From positions 1 through 64,000 of the forward strand of contig NZ_FOJW01000012.1 of the NCBI RefSeq assembly GCF_900112045.1: a stretch of DNA of 64,000 bases, written 5' to 3'. This DNA comes from Lentibacillus halodurans. Lineage in GTDB: Bacteria; Bacillota; Bacilli; Bacillales; Amphibacillaceae. Shown here piece after piece: positions 18,484 through 29,554 of the stretch (positions are counted from its first letter, which is position 1; each line of letters begins with the position of its first letter). The translations under genes were made by a program, and so were the position numbers. The notes beneath the pieces were generated by a model. It was not told the DNA's origin. It worked only from the letters and a program-made list of their open reading frames with translations, and ran no database searches.

Positions 18484-19623
18484 ATGAACCTGCATTTTTC
18501 CGAAGAACAAAAAATGATGCGTAAAATGGTTCGGGATTTTGCCCAGCATGAAGTGCAGCCGGAAATTGACAGGATGGAGAGGGAAGACCGTTTTCCGGCA
18601 GAAATCATTCAGAAAATGGGGGAGCTCGGGTTGATGGGAATTCCGATTTCTGAAAAATATGGCGGAAGCGGGATGGACTTTATGTCATATATTATAGCCA
18701 TTAATGAACTTTCCAAAGTAAGTGCGACCCTCGGCGTCATTTTATCCGTTCATACATCAGTCGGTACCAACCCGATTTTATATTTTGGCAATGACGAACA
18801 AAGAAAATACTACCTTCCAAAGCTTGCCACAGGTGAATATCTTGGTGCCTTCGCATTAACGGAGCCTGGGGCAGGTTCTGATGTCGCCAGCATGCGGACT
18901 AAAGCGAAAAAAGATGGCGACAGCTACATTCTGAACGGATCCAAGATGTTTATTACTAATGGCGGAGAGGCGAATACATATGTAACGTTTGCCCGGACGA
19001 GTGACGAACCGGGATCGAAAGGGATCAGCGCATTTATTGTTGAAAAAGATACACCGGGACTGGATATTGGGAAATCCGAAAAGAAGATGGGTTTGCATGG
19101 GTCGAGTACAGTGCAGCTTAATTTTGAAAACTGTGTCGTTGCAAAAGAGCAGCTTCTCGGCGAAGAGGATAATGGTTTTGAAATTGCGATGGCCAATTTA
19201 AATGTGGGGCGAATCGGTATTGCCGCTCAGGCTTTGGGAATCGGTGAAGCAGCACTTGCGTATGCAACCAGCTATGCAAGGGAGCGTGAGCAATTCGGCA
19301 AACCAATTGTCCAAAACCAGGGGGTAGCGTTTAAGCTTGCTGACATGGCAACGAAGGTCGAAACTGCCAAACTATTGGTCTATCAGGCTGCGTCATTGGT
19401 ACAGCGTGGGGTTTCATGCGAGAAAGAAGCATCTATGGCTAAATTGTATGCATCGAAAACAGCACGGAAAGCAGCTATTGAAGCTGTTCAGATTCATGGT
19501 GGTTATGGCTACACAGAGGATTATCCGGTTGAGCGATTATTCCGTGATGCTAAGGTGACCGAAATTTATGAAGGAACGAATGAAATTCAGCATGTCGTGA
19601 TTGCAAAAGAACTACTGCGCTGA
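18484..19623 (+). CDS. Acyl-CoA dehydrogenase (first copy)
   Basis: 379 aa, a full-length short/branched-chain FAD acyl-CoA dehydrogenase. Signatures: GAFALTEPGAGSDVASM (flavin site), [42 protein letters not shown] and [16 protein letters not shown], where the Glu of YEGT (about residue 362) is the catalytic base. ATG 18484 follows AAAGGAGG. It is a close paralogue of the next gene, so the pair arose by duplication; substrates probably differ (butyryl versus isobutyryl or longer chains), but this cannot be read from sequence. A hairpin GAATAC/GTATTC (18402-18422) lies in the 109-bp gap upstream. Confidence 0.95.
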   Translation: MNLHFSEEQKMMRKMVRDFAQHEVQPEIDRMEREDRFPAEIIQKMGELGLMGIPISEKYGGSGMDFMSYIIAINELSKVSATLGVILSVHTSVGTNPILYFGNDEQRKYYLPKLATGEYLGAFALTEPGAGSDVASMRTKAKKDGDSYILNGSKMFITNGGEANTYVTFARTSDEPGSKGISAFIVEKDTPGLDIGKSEKKMGLHGSSTVQLNFENCVVAKEQLLGEEDNGFEIAMANLNVGRIGIAAQALGIGEAALAYATSYAREREQFGKPIVQNQGVAFKLADMATKVETAKLLVYQAASLVQRGVSCEKEASMAKLYASKTARKAAIEAVQIHGGYGYTEDYPVERLFRDAKVTEIYEGTNEIQHVVIAKELLR

Positions 19624-19684
19624 ATGAATAAAGATTCTCTGGTAATCAATCAAGTTTTTCAATTTTGAAGGGGGACAACGTACG

Positions 19685-20824
19685 ATGAATTTTCAACTGA
19701 CAGAAGAACAGGAAATGCTGCGCAAGATGGTTCGTGATTTTGCCCAAAAAGATGTAGAACCGACTGCAGCAGAACGAGATGAAGCAGAACGTTTTGATCG
19801 CGATATTTTTGATAAAATGGCTGAATTGGGGCTGACGGGAATCCCGTGGCCGGAAGAATATGGTGGAATCGGTGCTGATTTTGTCAGTTATGTGATTGCG
19901 GTAGAAGAATTATCGAGAGTGTGTGCCTCAACCGGGGTTACCTTATCAGCGCACCTTTCTCTTGCAAGTTGGCCCATTTATAAATATGGTAACGAAGAAC
20001 AGAAGAAAACGTTCCTCAGTCTTCTTGCAACCGGGGAAGCATTGGGCGCCTATGCACTGTCTGAACCAGGGTCCGGCAGTGATGCAGCTGGCATGAAAAC
20101 AGTTGCCAAAAAAGATGGTGATGAGTACATTCTAAACGGCAATAAAGTCTGGATCACGAACGGGGGTGTTGCGGATATTTATATTGTATTTGCCCTGACT
20201 GATCCGGAGGCAAGACATAAAGGCATTAGCGCATTTATTGTGGAAAAAGGAACGGAAGGATTCACTACTGGCAAAAAGGAAAGAAAACTCGGCATCCGAT
20301 CATCCCCAACAACTGAACTTATTTTTGAAAACTGCCGTATTCCAAAAGAAAATTTGCTGGGTGAAGAAGGTGAAGGATTTAAAATCGCCATGACAACACT
20401 TGACGGCGGACGCAACGGTATCGCTGCTCAGGCACTGGGGATTGCTCAGGGTGCACTTGATGCCGCTGCGGATTATGCGAAAGAACGTGAACAGTTCGGC
20501 AAACCAATTGTGGCCAATCAGGGTATTTCATTCAAACTGGCCGATATGGCGACAGAGATAGAAGCATCCCGTCTATTAACCTATCAGGCGGCATGGCTTG
20601 AGTCAGAAGGTCAGCCATACGGGAAAGCATCAGCCATGTCCAAACTATTTGCCGGTGATGCTGCTATGAGAATTACGACCGAAGCAGTGCAAGTATTTGG
20701 CGGGTATGGCTATACAAAAGATTATCCGGTTGAGCGGTACATGCGCGATGCAAAAATCACCCAAATTTATGAAGGAACAAACGAAATCCAACGTCTCGTG
20801 ATTGGTCGGATGCTGACGAAATAG
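19685..20824 (+). CDS. Acyl-CoA dehydrogenase (second copy)
   Basis: 379 aa, same fold and length as its upstream paralogue. Signatures: [57 protein letters not shown] and [17 protein letters not shown] with the catalytic Glu. [15 protein letters not shown] is typical of MmgC/AcdA-like short-chain enzymes. RBS AAGGGGG. It passes electrons to ETF, then probably to FadF. The following 171-bp gap contains a GTTCAC/GTGAAC hairpin (about 20862-20883) but no clear promoter, so read-through to the GTPase gene is likely. Confidence 0.95.
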   Translation: MNFQLTEEQEMLRKMVRDFAQKDVEPTAAERDEAERFDRDIFDKMAELGLTGIPWPEEYGGIGADFVSYVIAVEELSRVCASTGVTLSAHLSLASWPIYKYGNEEQKKTFLSLLATGEALGAYALSEPGSGSDAAGMKTVAKKDGDEYILNGNKVWITNGGVADIYIVFALTDPEARHKGISAFIVEKGTEGFTTGKKERKLGIRSSPTTELIFENCRIPKENLLGEEGEGFKIAMTTLDGGRNGIAAQALGIAQGALDAAADYAKEREQFGKPIVANQGISFKLADMATEIEASRLLTYQAAWLESEGQPYGKASAMSKLFAGDAAMRITTEAVQVFGGYGYTKDYPVERYMRDAKITQIYEGTNEIQRLVIGRMLTK

Positions 20825-20995
20825 GAAGGCCTCGAAGTTTGGCTTAAATTGTCATCGGCTCAAGTTCACCATTTCGAGTGAACGCCTAAAGTCAGCGAGC
20901 GCACCACCAAATCACGAAAAGGTTGCAAATTCACACGGCAACAGCATCAACCTGCGCCGAAAGCAGCTCACATTGCATGAAAGGAAGTCAGTCCT

Positions 20996-21922
20996 ATGCA
21001 CCAAATTGTTGAACAGATGAAACAAAAAGACATACGTGCATTGGCTCGGGCGATTACAATCGTTGAAAATGATCACCCTGATAAGCTCGCACTCCTCAGT
21101 GGTGTTTTTTCCGGCAAAAAGCATGCGCGCTATGTGGGCATCACCGGATCACCGGGGGCAGGAAAAAGTTCACTTGTGAACCGTCTGATCACCCATATCC
21201 GAAGTGAAGGCAAGACAGTTGCGGTCATTGCGGTTGATCCAACGAGTCCGTTCAGCGGCGGTGCCTTGCTCGGTGATCGTGTCCGCATGAACGAGCATTT
21301 CACCGATGACGGTGTATACATTCGCAGCATGGCAACTCGCGGCAGTCTGGGAGGCCTCGCCCGTGCAACCAAAGATGCTGTCCGTATTTGTGATGCATAT
21401 GGCTTTGACGTTGTGATGGTGGAAACGGTAGGTGTTGGGCAATCTGAGCTTGATATCATGAAAATTGTTGATACAACCGCACTTATCCTGACACCGAACA
21501 GTGGTGATGTGCTTCAGATTTTCAAGGCAGGGATCATGGAAATTGCCGATCTGTTCATCATCAACAAAGCAGATCTCCAAGGTGTAGGGAGATTAAAAGC
21601 ACTCCTGAAAGAGCTCGTTATGATGACGAAGCAAACATATGAAATTCCGATTGTCAAAACGATCACAACTGAAAACAAAGGAATCGATACATTTTGGGAA
21701 AAAATCAATGAGCACCATGACTATTTATACAGTACCAAGGAAGGCCAAAAACGCCGGAAACAGCAGCAGGAGCTGGAAGTATATGAACTGATCCGCGAAG
21801 AAATCTGGCGGGATGTAAAAGCTTATGTGGAGAACAAAGACATGACAATTAAAGCCGAAGATGACCCGTATAAATGCGCACAGGAAATCTTTAACCAATG
21901 GAAAAAGAAAGGGGGCGGCTGA
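20996..21922 (+). CDS. meaB: MeaB/ArgK-type P-loop GTPase
   Basis: 308 aa. G3E family chaperone that protects and reloads B12-dependent acyl-CoA mutases. Walker A GSPGAGKS (about residues 50-57), the switch segment [29 protein letters not shown] and NKAD identify the family. The C-terminal extension is the dimerisation arm. It ends one base before the TetR gene starts. Oddly, the nearby mutase IcmF already contains its own MeaB-like domain, so this separate protein may serve another mutase elsewhere or assist IcmF. The name follows family usage. Confidence 0.93.
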   Translation: MHQIVEQMKQKDIRALARAITIVENDHPDKLALLSGVFSGKKHARYVGITGSPGAGKSSLVNRLITHIRSEGKTVAVIAVDPTSPFSGGALLGDRVRMNEHFTDDGVYIRSMATRGSLGGLARATKDAVRICDAYGFDVVMVETVGVGQSELDIMKIVDTTALILTPNSGDVLQIFKAGIMEIADLFIINKADLQGVGRLKALLKELVMMTKQTYEIPIVKTITTENKGIDTFWEKINEHHDYLYSTKEGQKRRKQQQELEVYELIREEIWRDVKAYVENKDMTIKAEDDPYKCAQEIFNQWKKKGGG

Positions 21923-22561
21923 ATGACAAATAACCAAGTTGTTTCTTCTGTGAAAGATACCGATTTGATCGAGAAGCGGCGAAATCAGATGATCAAGGGT
22001 GCGATTGCCTTATTCAAAGAAAAAGGGTTTCACCGCACGACAACGAGGGAGATCGCAAAAGAATCGGGATTCAGTATCGGTACATTGTACGAATACATCC
22101 GGACAAAAGAAGATGTGCTGTTTCTCGTTTGTGATGCGATTTATGATCAGGTAAGAGAGCGTCTGGAAGCTGCCATTGACTGGAAGAATCCAACTGTAGC
22201 CAATTTGGAAAAAGTCGTTGAATCGTATTTTCACCTGATGGACGACATGCAGGAAGAAGTTGTCATCATGTATCAGGAAGTCAAGTCACTCAAACAAGAA
22301 ACGAAAGAATACGTGCTGCAGAAGGAACGGGATATGGTGGCTATGCTGGAAAAAATGATTGTGACCTGTGTACCTGGCAGCATTCTCAGGCAGGATGCTG
22401 CTCTTATCGCCAATAATATTTTTGTTCAAGGTCAAATGTGGGGGTTCAGGAGGTGGATGTTGCAAAAACAATTCACCCTGAAGGAGTATATTGAACGTCA
22501 AATCCATTTTCTGATGCAGTCTCTGTCCATTAACGGCATGCCAAATGTTAAGAGCGACTGA
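21923..22561 (+). CDS. TetR family regulator (FadR-like)
   Basis: 212 aa. N-terminal TetR helix-turn-helix: IKGAIALFKEKGFHRTTTREIAKESGFSIGTLYEYIRTKEDVLF (residues about 23-66). The C-terminal ligand domain matches the kind found in acyl-CoA-responsive regulators (FadR/YsiA-like) only loosely. The ATG directly follows the stop of the GTPase gene. Encoded inside the beta-oxidation operon, it is the natural candidate to bind the palindromes ahead of fadF and the thiolase gene and to respond to acyl-CoA. That assignment is inference from context. Confidence 0.9.
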   Translation: MTNNQVVSSVKDTDLIEKRRNQMIKGAIALFKEKGFHRTTTREIAKESGFSIGTLYEYIRTKEDVLFLVCDAIYDQVRERLEAAIDWKNPTVANLEKVVESYFHLMDDMQEEVVIMYQEVKSLKQETKEYVLQKERDMVAMLEKMIVTCVPGSILRQDAALIANNIFVQGQMWGFRRWMLQKQFTLKEYIERQIHFLMQSLSINGMPNVKSD

Positions 22562-22588
22562 ACAGAAAGTTTTTCAAGGAGGGTTCAT

Positions 22589-25500
22589 ATGGAACAAGTT
22601 CAGATTTATAAACCGGTCAATCCTGTCCGATTTGTAACGGCATCAAGTTTATATGACGGACATGACGCCTCGATCAATATTATGCGGCGAATTCTTCAAT
22701 CAAGTGGTGCAGAAGTTGTCCATCTCGGTCACAACCGTTCAGTGGAGGAAGTCGTCTACGCGGCTATTCAGGAAGATTCCCAGGGAATTGCGATTTCATC
22801 CTATCAGGGAGGGCATGTGGAATACTTCAAATACATGATTGACCTTCTTCATAAGCTGGACGCCGGTCATATCAAGGTTTATGGCGGCGGCGGGGGTGTG
22901 ATTATTCCGCGTGAAATCACCGAACTGGAAGCGTATGGGGTATCACGCATTTTTTCACCCAATAATGGCCGTGAAATGGGGCTTCAGGGAATGATCAACA
23001 GCATGCTTGAGGAATGTGATTTCCTACCGCCAATTGATTTGAAACGTGAACAGGAAAAGCTGGCTGACAGTGAGCGGCAGGCAATTGCCCGCTTGATCAC
23101 CTATATCGAAAACCACGATGAGGATGAGGAAAAGCAAGCCGTTCTGAATACACTGCGGTCACAATCGAACCATGCACCGGTCCTGGGTATTACTGGCACA
23201 GGAGGCGCCGGTAAAAGTTCACTGACCGATGAGTTGATTCGCCGCTTTATCCATGAAATACCGGACAAAAAAATAGCCATCATTTCGATCGACCCGACGA
23301 AAAAGAAAACTGGCGGCGCTTTGCTTGGTGACCGAATCCGGATGAATGCGATTTTTACTGATCGTGTCTATATGCGGTCATTGGCGACACGGGGATCAAG
23401 AACAGAGCTGTCCCAGGCGCTCCAGGATGTCATTGATGTGCTCCGTACCGCAGAATATGATTTCATTATTGTTGAAACAAGCGGAATCGGCCAGGGAGAT
23501 GCGGCAATCACCGATGTCACTGATCTTTCCATGTATGTTATGACGGCTGAATTCGGTGCACCTTCACAGCTTGAAAAAATTGATATGATTGATTTTGCTG
23601 ATTTTGTTGTCATTAACAAATTTGAGCAAAAAGGGTCTGAAGATGCATTGAATCAGGTCCGCAAACAATATCAGCGCAGTCATATGCTGTTCGGTGAAGA
23701 TAAGGAAACGTTCCCGGTTTTCGGTACAATTGCCAATCAGTTCAATGATGCCGGCACGAATGCATTGTTCGCATCCATGATAGATACGCTGAATGAAAAG
23801 TTCGGCTGGAATGACACAATCGGCTTTGATCGCAATACCATTGCCAAGAAGCAAAACATGATCATTACAAATGAACGCCGTCATTATTTGCGGGAAATCG
23901 CCTCACATATCAGGGATTACCACGAAAAGACGGAAAAGCAAAGTGATATAGCACGAAAACTTTACCAGCTTGAAGGTACCAAAAGTGTCCTAAATGATGA
24001 TGACAGCACCGAAACAATCAACAAAGCCATCCAAACGTATGAAGACAAACTTGATAAGCATGCGAAAAAACTGCTCGACAATTGGGATGAAACGAAAGAA
24101 ACATACAATCAGGATAAACTGACATTTTCAATCCGTGACAAAGAAATTGAAATGGACTTAACGACAGAGTCGATCTCAGGCCTGAAAATACCAAAAGTCC
24201 TGCTTCCAAAATATAAGGACTGGGGAGATCGCCTAAAGTGGCTGATGAAGGAGAATATTCCGGGGTCTTTTCCGTATACGGCAGGTGTCTTTCCATTCAA
24301 ACGCAAAGGTGAAGATCCGACACGACAGTTTGCCGGAGAGGGCACACCGGAACGCACCAACCGGCGATTTCATTATTTATCTGAAGACAGTGAAGCAAAA
24401 CGGCTGTCAACAGCATTCGATTCGGTAACACTGTATGGGGAAGACCCTGCACCCCGTCCGGATATTTACGGAAAAGTCGGCGAAAGTGGTGTGAGCATTT
24501 GTACATTGGATGACATGAAAAAACTGTACGACGGGTTTGACCTGATCGACCCGAAAACATCGGTGTCTATGACGATCAACGGCCCGGCACCCATTATTCT
24601 GGCGATGTTTTTCAATACAGCGATTGATCAGCAACTGACGAAATTCAAAGAAGAAAAAGGACGTGAACCGAGCGGTGAAGAATATCGAAATATGCGGGAT
24701 GAGACGATATCCGTTGTGCGTGGAACGGTTCAGGCCGATATTTTAAAAGAGGATCAGGGTCAGAACACATGCATTTTCTCGACGGAGTTCGCTCTTCGCA
24801 TGATGGGCGACATTCAGCAGTATTTTATCGATAAAAATGTCCGGAATTATTACTCTGTTTCCATTTCTGGCTATCACATCGCAGAAGCAGGTGCCAATCC
24901 GATTACTCAGCTGGCATTCACGCTTGCTAATGGCTTTACGTATGTAGAATATTATTTGAGCCGCGGCATGGATGTGAACAAATTTGCGCAAAATCTGTCG
25001 TTCTTCTTTTCCAACGGGCTAGATCCCGAATATACGGTGATTGGTCGTGTTGCCCGCCGCATCTGGGCGATTACGATGCGCGATAAATATGGTGCCGATG
25101 AGCGGAGTCAAAAGCTGAAATACCATATCCAGACATCCGGCCGCTCATTGCACGCACAGGAGATTGATTTTAACGATATCCGGACAACGCTGCAGGCACT
25201 CTTAGCTATTCAGGACAATACGAATTCACTGCATACGAACGCATACGATGAAGCGATCACAACACCGACAGAAGAATCTGTCAGGCGTGCGATGGCCATA
25301 CAGATGATTATTAATAAAGAATTTGGACTGACAAAGAATGAAAATTCACTGCAGGGGTCATTTATTGTGGAAGAACTGACGGACCTGGTGGAGGAAGCTG
25401 TTCTGCAGGAATTTGAAAAAATGAATGACCGCGGTGGTGTGCTTGGCGCCATGGAACGCCAATACCAGCGCGGCAAAATCCAGGAAGAATCATTGTACTA

Positions 25501-25825
25501 TGAAGGCAAAAAACACTCCGGTGAGCTGCCGATTGTCGGAGTGAATACTTATGTCAATCCAAATTCGACGTCAGAAGATAACATTAATTCAATGGAGCTT
25601 GCCCGGGCATCCAAAGAAGAAAAAGAGCATCAGATCAGTGAACTGCATAAATTCCAGGATACTCATAAAGAATATACTGACGCTGCCCTTGAACAATTAA
25701 AGCAAGTGGCAGCATCCGGCGGTAATATTTTTGCAGAATTGATGGAAACCGTAAAAGTGGCTAGCCTTGGCCAAATCACGAACGCACTTTATGAAGTAGG
25801 CGGTCAGTACAGAAGGAATATGTAA
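22589..25825 (+). CDS. icmF: Fused isobutyryl-CoA mutase IcmF
   Basis: 1078 aa, the usual length for IcmF. It interconverts isobutyryl-CoA and n-butyryl-CoA with adenosylcobalamin. Domain order: B12-binding domain (about 10-145, with [16 protein letters not shown] and [13 protein letters not shown]), G-protein chaperone domain (about 190-420, Walker [30 protein letters not shown]), linker, then the TIM-barrel mutase (about 560-1078, with [34 protein letters not shown] and the C-terminal VNTYVNP). RBS AAGGAGGG. Placed last in a beta-oxidation operon, it can channel isobutyryl-CoA from valine or iso-even fatty acids into butyryl-CoA for the dehydrogenases upstream. Related fused mutases acting on isovaleryl/pivalyl-CoA cannot be excluded. 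Confidence 0.95.
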   Translation: MEQVQIYKPVNPVRFVTASSLYDGHDASINIMRRILQSSGAEVVHLGHNRSVEEVVYAAIQEDSQGIAISSYQGGHVEYFKYMIDLLHKLDAGHIKVYGGGGGVIIPREITELEAYGVSRIFSPNNGREMGLQGMINSMLEECDFLPPIDLKREQEKLADSERQAIARLITYIENHDEDEEKQAVLNTLRSQSNHAPVLGITGTGGAGKSSLTDELIRRFIHEIPDKKIAIISIDPTKKKTGGALLGDRIRMNAIFTDRVYMRSLATRGSRTELSQALQDVIDVLRTAEYDFIIVETSGIGQGDAAITDVTDLSMYVMTAEFGAPSQLEKIDMIDFADFVVINKFEQKGSEDALNQVRKQYQRSHMLFGEDKETFPVFGTIANQFNDAGTNALFASMIDTLNEKFGWNDTIGFDRNTIAKKQNMIITNERRHYLREIASHIRDYHEKTEKQSDIARKLYQLEGTKSVLNDDDSTETINKAIQTYEDKLDKHAKKLLDNWDETKETYNQDKLTFSIRDKEIEMDLTTESISGLKIPKVLLPKYKDWGDRLKWLMKENIPGSFPYTAGVFPFKRKGEDPTRQFAGEGTPERTNRRFHYLSEDSEAKRLSTAFDSVTLYGEDPAPRPDIYGKVGESGVSICTLDDMKKLYDGFDLIDPKTSVSMTINGPAPIILAMFFNTAIDQQLTKFKEEKGREPSGEEYRNMRDETISVVRGTVQADILKEDQGQNTCIFSTEFALRMMGDIQQYFIDKNVRNYYSVSISGYHIAEAGANPITQLAFTLANGFTYVEYYLSRGMDVNKFAQNLSFFFSNGLDPEYTVIGRVARRIWAITMRDKYGADERSQKLKYHIQTSGRSLHAQEIDFNDIRTTLQALLAIQDNTNSLHTNAYDEAITTPTEESVRRAMAIQMIINKEFGLTKNENSLQGSFIVEELTDLVEEAVLQEFEKMNDRGGVLGAMERQYQRGKIQEESLYYEGKKHSGELPIVGVNTYVNPNSTSEDNINSMELARASKEEKEHQISELHKFQDTHKEYTDAALEQLKQVAASGGNIFAELMETVKVASLGQITNALYEVGGQYRRNM

Positions 25826-25844
25826 TAGCAGAGGCAGGATTATA

Positions 25845-25868
25845 GGAATCGGCGAAATAGCCGATTCC
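25845..25868 (+). terminator. icmF operon terminator
   Basis: GGAATCGGC (25845-25853) and GCCGATTCC (25860-25868) form a 9-bp stem with a 6-nt loop, followed by a short T-rich stretch. Confidence 0.75.
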
Positions 25869-25935
25869 TGACTTTTCATGTCCGCAGCTGCAGCTTTAGA
25901 AATAATTCATTTCTCATTATTGTTTATACTGGCAT

Positions 25936-25959
25936 ATTCCGTCCATTTTTGTTTATAAT
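25936..25959 (+). promoter_or_regulatory. Probable rpoE promoter (-10 box)
   Basis: TATAAT (25954-25959) with a poor -35 element (TGGCAT, 25930-25935, 18-bp spacer) lies 95 bp before rpoE. Confidence 0.4.
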
Positions 25960-26053
25960 GAATGGTACGATTTAAGCAATATGATGTACAGAACATTAAT
26001 AATCAGGTGTAATAGCCTTGAAATGAAATACATGAAAAGGGAGTGCGGTAGTC

Positions 26054-26590
26054 GTGAGCTTGAAAAACTACAGCCGCGAAGAACTGGAAGTAAAATCAAT
26101 GGTTGAACTGGCAAATGAACGCTTATGGGATGAAAAAAAAGCAATGGATTTCAATGAACTTTATGACCAAATAGCTGAATTCAAAGGATTTACCGAAGAA
26201 CAGAAACAGGAATACATTGCACAATTTTATACAGATCTGACATTAGATGGCAGATTCCTGACAGTCAGTTCCGGCGTGTGGGGATTGAAGCGCTGGTATC
26301 CGGTTGAACAAATGGACGAAATCGTATCAACGGCACCTAAGAAAAAGAAAGCGAAGAAGAAAAAGAAAGAAGAAGTTCCGCGTGAAGAGCCTGAAGAAGG
26401 GAACTTGGATGTTGCGGACGATAATGTCGAGATATTGACAGGTACATTTGATGATGAAGTACTCGGTGAAGATGAACTTGATGAAAACGACGAATTTGAC
26501 GATGAATTCGATGAAGTTGACGATTTTGATGATGATGAAGATGATAATGAAGATGATGATGATAGCAATGAAGATGAAGATAATAGGTAA
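26054..26590 (+). CDS. rpoE: RNA polymerase delta subunit
   Basis: 178 aa. Delta factor promotes RNA polymerase recycling and transcription specificity in Firmicutes. The folded N-terminal HARE-HTH domain (residues about 1-90: SMVELANERLWDEKKAMDFNELYDQIAEF, VSSGVWGLKRWYPVEQMDE) is followed by a lysine-rich patch KKKKAKKKKK and then a highly acidic disordered tail of Asp and Glu, exactly the delta layout. GTG start with AAGGGAG upstream. Its TAA stop overlaps the first bases of R1 repeat copy b. rpoE followed by pyrG is the conserved order. Confidence 0.97.
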   Translation: MSLKNYSREELEVKSMVELANERLWDEKKAMDFNELYDQIAEFKGFTEEQKQEYIAQFYTDLTLDGRFLTVSSGVWGLKRWYPVEQMDEIVSTAPKKKKAKKKKKEEVPREEPEEGNLDVADDNVEILTGTFDDEVLGEDELDENDEFDDEFDEVDDFDDDEDDNEDDDDSNEDEDNR

Positions 26591-26735
26591 AGTGAAACTT
26601 CATTCAGTGGGGTGCTTTTCCCCACTGAATGTTAGTTGAACAGAATCGGACCTTTACAGGCAGTTGATCCCCCCACACTTTTATAAAACATTCTGTAATG
26701 AGAGGAACTTACTGCCAGTTATGTGGTGGATAAAG
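26587..26735 (+). repeat. R1 repeat copy b
   Basis: Starts with TAAAGTGAAACTTC, which includes the rpoE stop. Stem 1 is ATTCAGTGGGG (26602-26612) with CCCCACTGAAT (26620-26630). The conserved joint GTTAGTTGAAC follows, then AGAATCGG and CCTTTACAGGCAGT. The right arm ACTTACTGCC (26707-26716) is followed by GTGGTGGATAAAG, which closes the element just before the pyrG promoter. Confidence 0.8.
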
Positions 26736-26742
26736 AATCCGC

Positions 26743-26781
26743 TTGACTTTTTAGATACCGATGGGTACAATTTTAATTGGG
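26743..26781 (+). promoter_or_regulatory. pyrG promoter with GGGCTC start
   Basis: TTGACT (26743-26748), a 17-bp spacer and TACAAT (26766-26771). Seven bases on, the expected start is GGGCTC (26779-26784), the same initial sequence that allows CTP-sensitive reiterative G addition on B. subtilis pyrG. Confidence 0.85.
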
Positions 26782-26805
26782 CTCGCTAAATTCATAAACA
26801 TCCGG

Positions 26806-26840
26806 CGCTCCCCCTGTTTATAAAAGGGGGGGCGTTTTTT
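26806..26840 (+). terminator. pyrG leader attenuator
   Basis: CGCTCCCCC (26806-26814) pairs with GGGGGGGCG (26826-26834) around an 11-nt loop, followed by TTTTTT. In the known pyrG mechanism, low CTP causes extra Gs at the 5' end; they pair with the pyrimidine-rich left arm and stop terminator formation. A second hairpin AATCGGCT (26869-26876) / AGCCGATT (26937-26944) plus a T run lies between this attenuator and pyrG. Confidence 0.85.
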
Positions 26841-27029
26841 GTTTATGTTTCAGTATAGTTCTAATTGGAATCGGCTAATTCACCCATTTCCTTGAATTCG
26901 GCTTCTTGAATCCAGTTTTCAAACAGACGGCGCATCAGCCGATTTTTTCTTATGTTTAACTTTTAACGAACGATATAACCTATTTACAGAAGTAATAAGC
27001 GATACAACATTAATTCAAATAGAAAGTAG

Positions 27030-28649
<1,620 letters not shown>

Positions 28650-28662
28650 TCACAACTAAAGC

Positions 28663-28714
28663 AAAAAGATCTAAGTCAAGAACATACACTTGGTTTTTGG
28701 GTTAGGTCTTTTTT
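28663..28714 (+). terminator. pyrG terminator
   Basis: AAAAAGATCTAA (28663-28674) pairs with TTAGGTCTTTTTT (28702-28714, one mismatch/wobble) with a long loop. Confidence 0.7.
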
Positions 28715-28801
28715 CTATAAAACGTCGTACTTCTGTGTTTCCAGAAAAGCCAAGTGTTTCTAAAAATAACTCAGTCCCTCCTGAATTCTGTTCTTTAAAA
28801 A

Positions 28802-28830
28802 GAAGGATTTTACGAAATTTTATCGAATAC
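28802..28830 (+). promoter_or_regulatory. SigH-type promoter of spo0F
   Basis: GAAGGATTT (28802-28810), 11 bp, then ATCGAATAC (28822-28830) fits the SigH consensus RnAGGAWWW-N11/12-RnnGAATWW at all but one position. spo0F is SigH-controlled in B. subtilis. Confidence 0.75.
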
Positions 28831-28878
28831 AGATAAGTAAACATCATATAGAATTCGTGTAGCTGGGGGTAGACAAGC

Positions 28879-29238
28879 ATGACAAAGGAGATATTGGTAG
28901 TTGATGACCAGGCTGGAATACGTATGTTATTACAGGAAGTATTCACTGATGAAGGATTTAGTGTGACAACGGCTGAAACGGGTAAGGAAGCACTGGACAA
29001 AATATACGCCGGGTCATTTGATTTACTAATGCTCGACTATAAATTGCCCGTTGTGGATGGTTCACAGGTATTAAAACAATTGGAACATGATCAAATCTTT
29101 ATTCCGGCAATTGTGATGAGTGGTTTGGCTGAAGATGCCGGGGAGGAATTAAAACATTTCGGTATTATAAGAAAAGTATTTGCTAAGCCGTTCAGCATTC
29201 AGGAAGTCAGCCGTTTTGTCAAAAGTATATTGGAATAA
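28879..29238 (+). CDS. spo0F: Sporulation response regulator Spo0F
   Basis: 119 aa, a single receiver domain that relays phosphate from sporulation kinases to Spo0B. The acidic pocket is VVDDQ (Asp9/Asp10), the phosphorylation site is Asp53 in LLMLDYKLP, the switch residue is Ser in VMSG, and the conserved Lys is in FAKPF. VDDQAGIRMLLQEVF is close to B. subtilis Spo0F. A SigH promoter lies upstream and a terminator downstream. The normal downstream neighbour fbaA is missing. Confidence 0.94.
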   Translation: MTKEILVVDDQAGIRMLLQEVFTDEGFSVTTAETGKEALDKIYAGSFDLLMLDYKLPVVDGSQVLKQLEHDQIFIPAIVMSGLAEDAGEELKHFGIIRKVFAKPFSIQEVSRFVKSILE

Positions 29239-29281
29239 TGCGCTTTTATCGTGCTTATAGTCATATCATAATAGGGTAATG

Positions 29282-29314
29282 ATGCAGCAGACAGTTTTCT
29301 TTTGCTGCATTTTT
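29282..29314 (+). terminator. spo0F terminator
   Basis: ATGCAGCA (29282-29289) and TGCTGCAT (29303-29310) followed by TTTT. Confidence 0.8.
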
Positions 29315-29488
29315 AAAATGCAGAAATAAAGCAATCTCATTCTGTAGCTTGCGACTTTACGTTCTTGTTGATATTCTTATACTGTAATTAATTTACTTAG
29401 CAGATAGAAGCGTATAAAACGTCCTGCCTGATAAGTACAACTGAGGTAAGGCTGGAAGAAGTCAAGTTTTCTAATTGTCCTTCCAAGG

Positions 29489-29554
29489 CGTGATGCCATC
29501 AAGCAAACGGTTGTCGAAAAAATGCACGAGTTCGGTTCTTCTAATCAAGCATAA
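29489..29554 (+). pseudogene. fbaA: C-terminal remnant of fructose-bisphosphate aldolase fbaA
   Basis: Read from 29489, the DNA encodes RDAIKQTVVE then KMHEFGSSNQA and a TAA stop. This is the end of class II fructose-bisphosphate aldolases as I know them (RDAIK-TV--KM-EFGS-). fbaA occupies exactly this place, between spo0F and the transaldolase gene, in B. subtilis. No other part of the gene is visible between 29239 and 29488, so all but about 21 codons appear deleted. Confidence 0.8.

Noticed and set aside
26227-26625. Serine-rich 132-codon frame antisense to rpoE
   Set aside because: It is the complement of the GAT/GAA-rich acidic tail of rpoE, an artefact of biased composition.
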